Origin: Calliopum simillimum | Taxonomy: Eukaryota; Arthropoda; Insecta; Diptera; Lauxaniidae | Direction: 5' to 3' | Assembly (NCBI GenBank): GCA_951812925.1 | Contig: OX638368.1 | Span: 122,163,309-122,227,308, forward strand | DNA: 64,000 nucleotides | In this document: one piece after another, positions 44,169 through 57,496 of the stretch | Layout of the letters: each line of letters opens with the position of its first letter | Numbering within the stretch: position 1 is the first letter of the stretch | Position numbers and translations under genes: made by a program | The notes under the pieces: generated by a model | What the model was told of the DNA's origin: nothing | The model's input: only the letters and a program-made list of their open reading frames with translations | The model's database searches: none

Positions 44169-47100
44169 TGTGCATATGGAAATAAATGTTTATTCTATGT
44201 GGAAAACATTTGAATTAAGACAACAAAATTTAATTTTAAATTAGTGATCTTTTTGAAACAAAAGACTTAAGCAAGCAACCTTTATCCACTAAATTTTGTT
44301 GACCTCATACTTTTTTCAAATTGCTATATGTATGTTAATTTTCTGTATGCACGAAAAACCGAATATACGCAAAGCCCCTTTAAAACATTTCTTATTTGCA
44401 TAAAAATGCCCAAAATTAAAGCCACCCTTAGTGAAACAATATTTTACTTTAGGTACCAACTCTTTGTGTTGAATTTTTTTTTTTTTCAAATGGTAAAAAA
44501 CAAATAGTCCTTTTTTTTAAAAAAAAAAAGAAAACTAAAAATCATCCTTTTAACATCAAATTGATTTTTCCGCTTTGTTTGCATATGTGGTGGGTGCTCA
44601 CACACAAACTCAATATTTGTGTGCTTTGACCTTTTACCCAGTTGTTTTTGTCTACCTTAAAGCCAGACAGCTCAATACGAGATTTTTTCTTAAAAAAAAA
44701 CCAAAGAAAGAAAAGGATTCAAAGACATGTTACCGCTGTAAGCAAGCAAATATTTAAATAACTTACGCAGCCGTTTTGCTCAACTACAATTTGAGTGCTT
44801 GTCAAATAAAATTCAAATTTTTGGGATGAAGAAACAAAAATAAAAATAAAATTTCAATAAAAACAAAATTCTCTAGAAAAACTGTAGCGCAACAAAGTTG
44901 ACTATTGGACTGAAATTTCAAAATTCCATATGATACTGTCCGTAAATAAAATGTTCTGCATTCGCAATGCCAAAAACCGCAAAATCAATTATGTACGGCT
45001 ACCTATTGTGTTGAGGTGCATGATGTGTTGGTATTTGTCACATTTTTATGCTTTGTCCTTAAGTAGCTAAGCAAATTTGTAGCTCATAAACAAGTTGCAA
45101 GGAAACAATAGACACAGAGTTGCAGTCAGTCACTGACATTTTGATGCATCCTGCGTGTGCGCTTGCGTACAAAGACAGCAGCAGCAGCGATGTTGTATTG
45201 TCTACTTTTGGTCAACACACATACTATGCTACATATACATTCGCATAGAGGATATTGCATGCAAAAAGCGTAAAATCAATTTGTTGCACTTTTTTGTTGT
45301 TTTTTTTTTTTTTTTTAATTTGCGGATACGGGTTTTTGGTTTGCATTAATCGCATTATTCCGCTGCTGTTATGATTTGGGTGTTGCTTTCAAAAAAATAA
45401 AATCACAACGCAAACAAAATATTTTGACTAAAGAGTCAGTTTTTGCCATTTGTCACAGTGATCGATTTCAATTGAATTTTGGTAAAGATTTTTTTTTTTT
45501 GACTTTTTGTTAATTTTTTATATTGTCGCTTGTGTTTGCTGTTTCCTGTGCTGCGTTGTGTATTTTCTTGGCAAGCGTTGCAAATTGTATTTTTGTATTT
45601 TGTGAATTTGTTTATTTGTTTGCAAAATTGACATCAATTGATTTTGTTGATTTTTAAAGAATTTCTTGCTTACTTTGTCTCCAAGACATAAAACTGTGCT
45701 GTAAGCTTATTTGGCCAAATAATTTTTTGAAATAAAGTCAAATTAAAAAAATATTTTCAAATTGGCTTCATAGTTTTAAAGAAACATTTAAGACAGAAGA
45801 CAAGAATTTTCTTGAAAGCAATTAATAAAAATTCCTTAATAATTATTATTTTTAAATAGTTTTGTTTTAAATTAACCTTCATTTAATTCACTACACATAA
45901 GATGTCAAGATCAAGTATTTAAACAAAATTTTGGTGGTAACCCTAAAAGTTCAAAAACATGATTTTTGACTACATACAATTTTATTTAAAATGAGTTTTC
46001 GACACGGTGGGTAACAAGCTGCTCTGAAAGATGAATTCATAATCGGCATCTCTAGCGCCACGAGGTTTATGAAAAGCCTCTAATCTTATATAGGAAAGTT
46101 AATTCAAGAAGTTTAATGAATTATACAAAAAACAACATTCTGCCGTAAGAAAACTTGACGAAAGAATGTCTGCCAGGAGAATGCTTCAATGTTGCGGAAA
46201 CAATAATATCAAAATGAAAATAGTTAATATTTTAAAAAAAGTTGAAACTGGTGGATAGGGATTCTGCTTGTCAACAGGTTGAATTATCGAAAGTTAAAAA
46301 AAATGTATAGTAACATACAAAAACCTTCCAGGAGAATGTCACACTCTCGTGTTCATTACATAATAATTTTTTTACCGAATAGAAAAACAGTAACTGAAAT
46401 ATATATGCCAAAACCATCAATTTTAGTGCACTAAGAAGCGGTATGGGACAGGCAGGAGAATGAGATACTAAACATTTTATGTTATAACAGGCAGGAGAAT
46501 GAGTTATTAAACACTTTATGTTATAATTTTATAGTAAAATATTTAGAATTTTATTTTAAGCTTTTTATATAGAAGTTCTTGGTTAATAACAGTATTAAAT
46601 AGTTAAGACAACAAAATATAAATTTAAGCAGGCTTTTGAGCCTCGGGACATTAAATGGCACATTTTTCAGAAAATCATCCATATATCAAATAAATGAAAT
46701 TAAAATGAAATATTTGCTGTCCTTAGAATGAATGACAAACGCATCAGTGCTATCTCGAACAAAGCTCTAAGGACTGCTAGTTCTTGATATCACCTACTAC
46801 GTTCATAGCAAGTTTTAAATGTTTTCTATCCAGAGTTTCCTCTTTATATGAATCTTGAGCTAAATTACATAATATTTTCATGTATTGGTCATTTTATCCT
46901 TTATGCAGTATTTCTGATTCCTTAGAAACCTATACGCATGCAAATCAAGCGAAAACTGTAGGCTCACATTATTTTTTTTTTTTTTTTAATGTATTTAAAT
47001 CACAGTTGACAAAATCAAACAAGTTCGTTGCCCAAGTCTTTTGTTTTAAGTAAACACATTTAAAAATCAATTTTAATACCATTTCGTTGTGTCTCATTTA

Positions 47101-48240
47101 CAATACTTATTTTATGAAATAAAATAAAAACAAAACAATATCATACAAACAAATAATGCAAAAGTTTACTTTGTTAAAAGGCGCAACCAACTTGATGATG
47201 CAGCAGCAAAAGTCGCAGAAGGTAGTCGTCAGTCGTAGGGATTGATTTGATGTTTGCACTAAAACAGCGCTGCACGTTAATTGAGTGCAATCACAAGTGT
47301 GTGAGCAATGACTAAGTAAATGCAGACAGATAATGTTTACAACAACAACAATAACAACTTATGGTCAACTGCTAATGATCACTTTTGTATGCTGAGAGGA
47401 GGATGGCAACTTTTGTCTTAAACGAAAAGCTGATGATTTGTATAAAACAAAAAAGAACATTTCTGAACGCATTGCTTACGTGGTATTTTAGTTGTGCGTA
47501 TGTATGTAGGTCTGACTGTTCTGCTTAAAAAGTCTTAAAGCGCTTAAAAATGTTTGTTTGTACAACACTTGCGTGCTCACAACACCATGCAATGCATTCA
47601 GTTGCAGCAGTAGTTGCTGCAGCCATTCAGTTAATGCATGTTGAGTTCATTTCCATGTTTGATTATAAGCGATCACACTGATTGCACTGCACACACACAC
47701 ACACATACATGCACACATTTTGTATTTGTATAGGCGTTAAGCATTTAAATTTTGTGAAAAGGTTTAGGGGTTTAGGCGGTATCGCTGGCATGGTCAAAGC
47801 GCGCTCGCACATATTTCCATTTCCATCAACGCGGCGATCTTTAGCAACATCATCATCATCATCATCATTGTTGAGAGTCTTGACGTACGTGTTGATCGCT
47901 TCGTCAACGTCTGGCGATCAATGTTGTCTAAATATTTGTCAATTTACCTATGCCAGATTCCTGCGTACTCCTGGCTTTCTTTTTTTCTGGGTTTTTCTTG
48001 ATCTTTCATTTGGTATTGAATTGATTTGTTTGTTTTTTGTTTTTACATTAAACAAATTTTTCGATTGGGTTTTTTTTTTTGTTGTTGTTGTTGTTTTTTT
48101 GGTAAAATGCCGACGGGTGCTTAAAGTAAACACATTGTTGTTTAAATAAGCCAAACATGTTAAATGCTTAATAATATGTTAGTCAATTGCATTTAAAGTG
48201 ATGATCAGCATAAATATTCCTTTATATGCATGGGAGTTGT
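44169..48240. other. Intronic, no gene accepted
   Basis: Carries two copies of the dispersed motif (cores near 44263, plus strand, and 47031-47039, minus strand). A 39-bp direct duplication starting CAGGCAGGAGAATGAG lies at about 46450-46530. Short CA (47690-47704) and CAT (47850-47868) runs. The 155-codon frame at 47682-48149 is a low-complexity reading. Confidence 0.4.
46450..46530. repeat. Two tandem 39-bp units
   Basis: CAGGCAGGAGAATGAGATAC...CATTTTATGTTATAA is followed directly by CAGGCAGGAGAATGAGTTAT...CACTTTATGTTATAA. A related CCAGGAGAATGT stands near 46329 and CCAGGAGAATGC near 46170. Confidence 0.7.
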
Positions 48241-48789
48241 ATTCATCAGGGTGGTTCATTTTAATGGGGTTTTTTTCTTCCACGAGCTTTCTTTACCTTA
48301 TGAATGAGGTGGAGGTGATTGAGAAATGAATGGGATCCTCCAAAAAATTACTTAACATCAAATTGTATTGGAAATTTATGCTTAACTTCAATAAAAAAAA
48401 AATTGCGTAAAATTGTTTTTAATTGATTTCAGGCATATTTTCTTCAGAATACCATACGCTGAAATCATCGAAATCATACTTCTTCAAAAGAAAATACTCA
48501 TCAAACATTTGCGCACCAAAAGCAAATTTAATATCAAATTACACTGTGCAACAATTTTGACGCTTTGAAAAACCCCAAGTGTTTTGAAAAGTATTTAAAG
48601 TATATTTTGGTCTCCAAGACACGAATATGCAATCCGGATTTTTTACGTCAGTTCAGCTTTTCTGTAAAACCGGCATAGAAGGTATAAGGAAGCCGGTACT
48701 TAAAATGTAAAATTGTAGAAAACTTAGCTAGTGAGGTATTGCAAAGTGGATTTTGCATATGTATAAAAAAAAACAATATTTCACAAGAT

Positions 48790-49214
48790 GGCGCTTTAAA
48801 AATCATTTAAAAGTTAATAATGACCCCTCGTGAAATTTTTTGTAAAATATTTTTGTAGATTCCTTTAGCCCATTATAGGATAGTCTTTAGGAAAAGGGTT
48901 CAAAAAAACCCATAAAACAAAATAAAATAGGTTAATACGTCATAAAATATATTATGTGTTAGAAAATGCATTTATAGATTTATATGAAAATCGATTTTTG
49001 CAAATATATGACTAAAAGCTCAATTAAAATTGATTAAAAAAAAAAATTTCTCTTAAACGTTACGGTGAAGCAAGAAAAATTGCTTTGTAAGATAAGTCAG
49101 AAAGTTTAAGCTATCTGTATGACTCCGAAGGGATACAGTTTAGATCCCCCCTAACAATCAATTTTTTGTTAGTATAGGCCGCCTCTATTACCTCCCAGAA
49201 GCTTTGTAATTTGT
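48790..49214. repeat. Half copy of the GGTGTATTGCATAAGG palindromic family
   Basis: TCTTAAACGTTACGGTGAAG, TGTTAGTATAGGCC and CCTCCCAGAAGCTTTGTAAT (49050-49212) parallel TCTTGAACGTTAAGGTGATC, TGTTAGGTAGGCC and ACCTACCAGAAGCTTCGTAA at 29250-29420. The left arm is decayed or missing. Confidence 0.65.
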
Positions 49215-49344
49215 GCAACCAGAATATAAGCGGAAGCAAGCTCTGCATGTTGGACGTTTCAATTGAATGGTTCTTTTAAAAAGTTTGCATAATCTAGTGA
49301 TGTGACTAGAAAAGGTGTATTTTGCCGATATATGATATTTGCAT

Positions 49345-50028
49345 AGGGTAAACCCGGTAGATAAGGCACCTTTTTTATTGAACTGCTATAAAACTGGAAT
49401 TAAAAAAGATTTTTGAGGAAACTAACAACAAATTTATTTTTTAAATTTGCATATAACGCATTCGTTCCAATCATCTGGTTTAATGTTTTGTGCATAGCTT
49501 AGTTTCCACATCCACCTATCAGATTTATCTTCAAAGTGTATATTTTCTTCACTTTCATCGGAAAAACATAAACCGTTTCTGGCGTGATACCACTTTTGTT
49601 CACACATTGTTTTCTAAACATTAGCGAAAACTTAAAATTAATCAAGTTAAAAATTAAAAAGGAGTTAGAAAATGTCCTACCTGACTGAAATTTTCTAAAT
49701 CTGGAGTGTTCACGCGCTTCATATTTGTACTCCCAAATATCCTATAACATGCAAGGGGATAAATGATACCATAACCATATCACTGCTCTGCTGCCCTTTC
49801 GAAACATATGCATAACTAAAGTCCGTCGTTAACATTCCTAATATTTTTTTTAAAAATCCCAAATACAAGTAATTAATGCAACTACAGCTGAAGGAACTAC
49901 CCACCACGAAGTCTTTTGGGCAGTTGAATTAAACTGTGTCAATATTTGAATGAAATGAAGTATTGAAATTAAAAGGGGTGCCATATCAACTGGGGGTGCC
50001 ACATTTCTCGGGTTTGCCCTAGCAACCA
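49345..50028 (-). mobile_element. DNA transposon with GGCACC termini, short copy with transposase remnant
   Basis: Ends GGGTAAACCCGGTAGATAAG (49348 on, then GCACC) and, inverted, GGGCAAACCCGAGAAATGTG (from 50028, then GCACC). On the minus strand, 49605-49440 reads openly for about 57 codons as CEQKWYHARNGLCFSDES, then EENIHFEDKSDRWMWKLSY, and KPDDWNECVICKFKK before a stop. The DDW-x-x-CV-x-C pattern is kept in the copy at 35731-37470, so it was protein-coding. Such Cys/His tails occur in some pogo-like transposases; that assignment is a guess. Confidence 0.6.
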
Positions 50029-53000
50029 GAAGTTCAAATATTATTGATTCAGTTTAAGATTTGTGAAATTTGTTGATTCTAACTTCAAACTCAGCCTAGC
50101 TCTGCAAAGTTATCGGTCGTACAAAAAAGCCCGAATAAAAAATGCAAATCTTCTTCCGAGGCCGCTTATAGTTGAAATAGAGTATAATTGATAAAATTTT
50201 CTTTTTCATGTTATTTTTCACAGTAAATTTTAAAATATCTAAAACTATTCAATACAAAAGCGTGACACGGTAAAGGATTTCTGCACTTAAATGAACCTAT
50301 ACAGCTTTAGAATGAGACTTTAAGTTTTCTCCGCTCAAGATGTTGTTTGTATATGCGAAAGACAACTTCTTAAAAGAAAATTTATTTTTTTCGCCCATAA
50401 AGAGAAGAGGGATTTTATACCACGGTAAAGCCATACTTGCTGTATAATCGAAATTTGAGATATTTTTTTGCTTGAAGACTAACATAATAACTTAATAGAC
50501 AATTCAGCACGACGAAGACATTTGGTACAAATATTCAGGATTACGAATCATTTGTACTTTTTAAAGCTTAGTTTCAATTACTATACTGTGATCCAAAGGT
50601 AGGTAAATCATATTAGATACAAACTAATCAAAACTTCATATTTTATTGCAACCTTACAAGCTTCTAAACACGCAAAGCGTTGATTTAAGAGAAATTTTTT
50701 AAGAACGTCTTTTGAAACTTTCTAGTTTTTGAAATTGAAAATTCTTATATTGTACTTGGTCTAAATTCAATTTTTTTCACTGAAGATATGCACGGTACAG
50801 GCATTTCGACTCCTTCAGTGCTCTTATATCGTTGCACAACACTTCATTGACGACAATAACATATGTAACATTTATAAAACGTTAGACAGTAATGAATTAT
50901 ACCATTAAAAAGTCACATTTAAATGTTCAAAATTACTGGGACGCAAAATTTCAGATTTTAAGTAGAATTGTCCTCATGATATTCGAACAATTTCACTAGT
51001 TTTCGGCATAATTAGAGGACTAGTACAAATTATGAACAAAAACTGTTTGAAAATTATTAAATTGTTTTCTTAATAAGGTACATTTGGCTTCTGTATAAAA
51101 AAGCACAAATGCAACAATGCATCAATGAAATAGCTGATTTTAAAACACACTCTAAGGACGTTTCAATAAAAAAGAAGCTGGCAAAATAAAATGCTCAAAT
51201 TTTTTGCTATAATTTTTAAGGTATTTTAAAATACAGCTTTTATTCACTTAAAAAATATGCTTGTTTAATATCAACCTAACATTTTACAGTTCTGTGGCAA
51301 ACTTAATTGTTGTTTTCATGTCGGACGTTTCACGCAGCATGAAATTTTCCCAAAAAAATTTCTTAATTATCGTATTTACAATGCCACTCTAAAGCGACAA
51401 GTTCAATGTAAACGCTACATGCAGGAAGAAACGAATTAATTATTAACGCGCGGTTTATTTAATTTCACCTCATTTGCTGCATACCACGCCCCCTGCCGTT
51501 TGATTTCACCCAAAAAAAAACAAACAACAAATACCGCTAATGCTGTTGACTGATCAAGCAAGCGCATACAGTTTGCTCAGCACATACCACACAGCATTTA
51601 CCATGCTCAGCACAAGTGTTGAAAAGCCAAAAAAAAAAAAAAAAAAAAATGTGTGAAGCTTTCAAAAACAAACAAAAAAAAAAAAACTCAATTTCGATTT
51701 TAAATTGAAATTCAAATTTGAAAAAATTTACAAAAAAACCAAAAACAAAAAATTAATGCCAAGTCTTTAAAACATGATTTTGTTTACATTTGACGCTCAG
51801 TTGTTGTCTTCGCTTTGTTTTTAACACCCAAAGTGGCTGATGCAGTGGTCGTGCCATGCCATGGTTTACTCACTCACTGACTGACTGACTCTGCGTTGCG
51901 TTGCGTTGCATTGCGTTTTATTAATTGATTTTGACATAATAATGAATTGTTAATGTTTATTTTTATTTTTAGCCAATGAGCTTAAATTATGTTTACATAA
52001 AAAGTTAACAACGAATTTTCATTATGAACGTTTGTGTGTTTGTGTGCGTTCTGCATTCCATCTCTTGCCCCTTGTTGATCACATTTTAATTGCTATGGCT
52101 ATGGCTCTGCGGTGCGGTGCGGCGCTGTCGATGACAACATTTGCTTTTAGTGGAGAGCTTTGCTTTGACTCTCGTATTTCATTTAATTAATTTAAATCGC
52201 TGATATTTGCGCTAAAACGTGCGTCGTTTACGTCATACGTCAATTTAATGATCTACGAGCGAGCTTCGTATTACATACATCTACTACTGTAGCATTTCGA
52301 GTTCGACGTTCAGTTCAAGTTACTGCTGCTGCTGCTGTACCTGTAATTTAGGTCTTAAAGTCATCATCATTAGCCTTGCAGTGCATTAATTAAATGTTAT
52401 TACGCATTTAAAGCAAATAAATGTTAAAAATCTCTGCTCGCTTCAAGTTTATTGGGTCCACAAGGTGCAGGGTGCAGTTTACATTGAAAATTTAATGATT
52501 TTTTTCAATTTCTTGCAGAAAGATCCGTTGATAAATGCTTGAAGAATTCAGCAAAAATATGTATACACATCTTATGAAGTTGGAACATCTTTTTTTGAAA
52601 ATAAGAATTCCTTCTCCAACCATTTTATCCATATGACTTTAATTCCAGCACGTTTTCTACTGATTTGACGATAAGCTTTATTGTACGATTTTAGTAGAGT
52701 GTGTTCTATCTTCCCCCATCTGTTTAGCTTGACCTTGCTTGCTATAGACACATTTTTTTAACGGAAATTTTATGAAAGGATTTCTTTAAAAAAATTTGAA
52801 GAAAAAAAATTTTTTGGAAAAATTTATTTTTAAGATTTTTCAAAACATGACCCTCATTTCTTCAATATTCTTTTTGTATACCTTTTTTTTTCTAATCAAT
52901 TGATTTATATTCTTCTACTTTGCAATTTTTTTTGCCTTGCCTTCTATAAAATATTAAAATTTTGAAAATTTTCCAAATTCAAAAATGGAAATCAAAATAA

Positions 53001-53439
53001 GATTTCAAATGCTACAAGAATCCGATAGCAAAAATTAAAAAAAATTATTTTTGACAAAATGGCGAAACTTAGAAAAGAATTGCATCGATTTTTCACAAAA
53101 ATACTAATTTGACACTCTGAAGTTCCAAGCCCATAGCTTGGAAAAAAAATTCTTTCCGCAAAACTAATAATGGGAGGTCTCCATACTGAGGACTTAGAAC
53201 AGCTCTGTGAATTTTTATAAAAAATTTGAAAACCCAACTGCAAATTTCGAAAAATTTTAGCAGAAAAGCGTCATATGAAAGTTTTAAGTAGCTTCCCTAG
53301 CTATTGAATTTTTAATAAATTATAACTTTTGCCCCACTATCCTTGACTGAGAGGATTCGTATCCGACTTCTTGCGTTTTTATGATCTTTATTTATTTTTT
53401 CCATTTATCTTTTCTATCTTTTCCAAATCTATTCTGTCT
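50029..53439. other. Intronic, no gene seen
   Basis: AT-rich. Contains a TTGCG repeat near 51896-51918, an A-tract near 51630-51650 and a short GCGGTGCGGTGCGGC run near 52109. No domain found on either strand. Confidence 0.4.
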
Positions 53440-55045
53440 ATTCTATATATTCTAGCTGTGTATATTTTCTTTCTATTTTATCTATTCTATTTGTTCCATT
53501 TGTTTTAGCTATTCTATCTCTTCTTTCTATTCTATTTATTCTATATATTCAATCTATATATTCTATCTATATCTATTCTTTCTATTCTATTTATTCTATA
53601 TATTCAATCTATATATTCTATTTATTCTATCTATTCTATTCCTATTATATCTATTCTATCTATTCTATCTATTCTATCTATTCTATCTATTCTATCTATT
53701 CTATCTATTCTATCTATTCTATCTATTCTATCTATTCTATCTATTCTATCTATTCTATCTATTCTATCTATTCTATCTATTCTATCTATTCTATCTATTC
53801 TATCTATTCTATCTATTCTATCTATTCTATCTATTCTATCTATTCTATCTATTCTATCTATTCTATCTATTCTATCTATTCTATCTATTCTATCTGTTCT
53901 ATCTATTCTATCAATTCTATCTATTCTATCTATTCTATCTGTTCTATCTATGCTATCTATTCTATCTATTCTATCTATTCTATTTATTCTATCTATTCTA
54001 TCTATTCTATCTATTCTATCAATTATATCTGTTCTATCTATTCTATCTATTCTATCTATTCCATCCATTCTATCTATTCTATCTGTTCTATCTATTCTAT
54101 CTATTCTATCTATTATATCTGTTCTATCTATTCTATCTATTCTATCTATTCTATCTATTCTATCTATTCTATCTATTCTATCTATTCTATCTATTCTATC
54201 TATTCTATCTATTCTATCTATTCTATCTATTCTATCTATTCTATCTATTCTATCTATTCTATCTATTTTATCTATTCTATCTATTCTATCTATTCTATCT
54301 ACATATTCTATCTATTCTATCTACATATTCTATCTATTCTATCTATTCTATCTATTCTATCTATTCTATCTATTCTATCAATTATATCTGTTCTATCTAT
54401 TCTATCTATTCTATCTATTCCATCCATTCTATCTATTCTATCTGTTCTATCTATTCTATCTATTCTATCTATTCTATCTATTCTATCTATTATATCTGTT
54501 CTATCTATTCTATCTATTCTATCTATTCTATCTATTCTATCTATTCTATCTATTCTATCTATTCTATCTATTCTATCTATTCTATCTATTCTATCTATTC
54601 TATCTATTCTATCTATTCTATCAATTATATCTGTTCTATCTATTCTATCCATTCTATCTATTCCATCCATTCTATCTATTCTATCTATTCTATCTATTCT
54701 ATCTATTCTATCTATTCTATCTATTCTATCAATTATATCTGTTCTATCTATTCTATCTATTCTATCTATTCCATCCATTCTATCTATTCTATCTGTTCTA
54801 TCTATTCTATCTATTCTATCTATTCTATCTATTCTATCTATTATATCTGTTCTATCTATTCTATCTATTCTATCTATTCTATCTGTTCTATCTATTCTAT
54901 CTATTCTATCTATTCTATCTATTCTATCTATTCTATCTATTCTATCTATTCTATCTATTCTATCTATTATATCTGTTCTATCTATTCCATCCATTCTATC
55001 TATTCTATCTGTTCTATCTACATATTCTATCTATTCTATCTATAG
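53440..55045. repeat. 9-bp minisatellite (CTATTCTAT)n with higher-order structure
   Basis: From about 53630 to 55045 a 9-bp unit, CTATTCTAT, repeats some 150 times; 53440-53630 is a degenerate lead-in. Variant units (CTGTTCTAT, CCATCCATT, TCAATTATAT, ACATATTCTAT) recur in the same order, for instance blocks starting TCAATTATATCTG at 54378 and 54729, exactly 351 bp (39 units) apart. The open frames it causes (repeats of Arg-Ile-Asp on the minus strand, Ile-Leu-Ser or Phe-Tyr-Leu on the plus strand) are not genes. Confidence 0.96.
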
Positions 55046-57269
55046 GTATACATATTACTTAAGCATTTTTGTTCTCGAGTCTTTAAGCAATTGTATCTAA
55101 AAGCTTATAAAGAAATACTAAACAAATTAAACATAAAAAGAAAAATCAATTCGTCAGATTTTACTCAAAATATTTCAATGTCCTTAAGGACATTGCTTTA
55201 AGGCAATTTATTACATATCCGTTCTATTAGAACAAATGGGAAAAAAATCAACTGCAAACTGTCTTAAGGCATTAATCACTAAATCGCGCAGAAATGTATA
55301 CAATATACAAAATAAAAAACATATTTTACGAGAAAAGGGTAACCAGATGTATCAAATTACAATCAGAATGTACAAAAGAAAACCAAAAGAAACTAGCGCC
55401 CTCAGCCAACGTAGTTTGACGATGACAAAATTGATAATTAAGTGTGTGGTGCTCCAAATATTGCACACATCATACTATATACATATACGTTTGGTACTTA
55501 TGGTGGTGGTTTTAACTGTGGTGACTTACATTGTCAGTGAAACAGTTTAAGCCACTTAAAGTTGCAAGGGTTAAACAACTTGTTTTTTCCTTTTTCATTT
55601 GTGTCACCCTATTGTGTGTAGCGATTAAACTACTTTTTATATCCCATACGAGAAATTTGCAAATTAAGGATCTTTCCAGGCGAATTTGTGTATCGTACGT
55701 ATCAACGTCATGGTGCGTTTTACGCTTAAGTAATCGAATATTGAATATCCTTTTTGTTAATTGCAGTGATTTTTATCGATTAAGGAAGCGAAAACTTACA
55801 ACTGCGGAAGTTGACAACAACGAGGTTGAATGCATTGAAGCAAGGACAAAATGTTGAATAAAAACCACAAAAATGTTTCAATTTTGTTCAATTTTTTTTT
55901 TCGTTTTCTTTTCTGTTTAATTATGCTATAACTTTTTATATGTGAGCTTAAGCATGTATATGTTGCATACATACACATCTACACACTCATTTGTGTGTCA
56001 ACAGCTCCTTTCACAGGATTATTCAGCGCGCTGACGACGACGGCATTGATTATTTTGCCTTTGGTAAATTGATCACTTTGGTTCTACTTACGTTACGTTA
56101 ACGTTGAAGTTATGTAGTTATGGCATTCATTGTTCATTGTTTTGTAGACCTTTGCGCATGCGCGCTTACGTTTTAAGTGCAAGTAGAATGCGTGTGTGGC
56201 ATTTAGCGTTTGATTTGATTTCCTGTCGAACGTTACCTACCTTGTTTGTATGATGCATCATGTTCAAGTGGTTTTTTGAAATGTTAGACAAATTTTGTAT
56301 TCTCTTTTATGTTTATAGTTGTTCGTAAGCATACATTTATTTGAAATCAAGAGAGCAGTTTGGAGCCCCAAAATATCGTAGTCCACTGGTGGCATTTCAC
56401 CCACTTTTAGTTTGGAGATTCCTTATAGCTTTTTATGGATTTTCCCAATATGTGTCCCTGCACAAGAAAAGGAACCTTATATTTACAAGATCAAGAACCG
56501 GTTTAACTTTTCTTTTTCTAAAGAAAAAAGGACACCTCGATCACCGGAGAATTCCAAAAACTGACTGAGTTGCGGCATTTTGAAATCGTAAACTGAAAAA
56601 CTCTAGCTTATATTCTTTTATATAGTTTGCACAGTATTTCGTTTTAGTGCTCTAGACGTGATAAATTCAAAATCTAAATTTTAAATTTTTTGTATGCAGA
56701 AGTGTTCAAATATGTCCAGTTACCTCCAAAAAACTTATTTTTATGTTCTTTGGCTAACATTTAGTACATATACGATATTTGCACTACAAAGTTAATATTT
56801 TGAATATAATAAAATTTTAAAAAATTTCGTTTCAGTAAGCGCTTCAACTTCACCAAGTTTTGTGGTAATTTTTATATGAGATATATCTAACATAGTGTTG
56901 CCAGTAACAATTGAGACAGAATTGCAATTTTTTCTGCTTTCAAAATTTATATTTTTGTTGCATATTGGACTTAAAAACTTTGAGCACTGCTTTGCACTGG
57001 GCAGAGATGGCCATTTGCAGAAAATTTGTAGTTTTTTGTTGAGGACAATTGAGGTTTAAATCCTCGTACTTTCTCGAAAAAAAATTTCGCCGTACTATGA
57101 AAATTGTACCAGATTTTAGGTACACTAGGTGCAAAGGTACATAGACAGAGTATTTTAAGTATTTTTGTGTAGGGGTACCAAGCCTCCATAATTTAACCAC
57201 CTAACTTTTTTATGGTATTTTGTAAAAAAAATACACGTTCTCTATATAAAGTTTTGTAATAATAACTGC
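55046..57269. other. Intronic, no gene accepted
   Basis: Two neighbouring frames (55236-55550, 104 codons; 55531-55857, 108 codons) overlap in different frames but show no domain or codon pattern. A minus-strand copy of the dispersed motif lies at 55060-55090. Confidence 0.4.
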
Positions 57270-57480
57270 TTTAGGTGCAAAGATATAGATATTGTTGTGT
57301 TTTTTGTATAAGGGGTGCAACGCCCTCTTGTTCAAATTCCTCCAATTTATGCAAGGCGTTTGATGAATGCAGTATACTTCTGTCTACAAAGTTTTATGTT
57401 AGTAACTTATACAGATGCAGAGATATAGCAATTGATGTGGATGATGGAAGTTTTTGGCTTTTGAACGCCCGCGGCAGGCA
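57270..57480 (+). repeat. Diverged GCCACGCCC-family module
   Basis: AAGGGGTGCAACGCCCTCTTGTTCAAATT (only the start, GGGGTGCAACGCCCTCTTG, counts here) parallels GGAGGTGCCACGCCCTCTTG at 2425-2445, and is followed by the same TGCAGAGATATAGCA wording about 110 bp on. Confidence 0.55.
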
Positions 57481-57496
57481 AAAATCTTTTTTTACT

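Noticed and set aside
43638..44244. Open frames of 163-191 codons made of VYVY, HKHK, LCLC or MFMF repeats
   Set aside because: They are all readings of the pure (TTTATG)n array, which has no stop in any frame; there is no domain and no gene context.
47682..48149. 155-codon open frame
   Set aside because: Runs through CA, CAT and GTT microsatellite tracts; low complexity explains it.
53631..55062. Long Arg-Ile-Asp and Phe-Tyr-Leu repeat proteins (up to 370 codons)
   Set aside because: Produced by the 9-bp minisatellite, whose unit length is a multiple of three. No conserved start, flank or codon variation suggests selection.
55236..55857. Two overlapping open frames of 104 and 108 codons
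   Set aside because: No domain and different frames; nothing beyond chance in AT-rich intron DNA.
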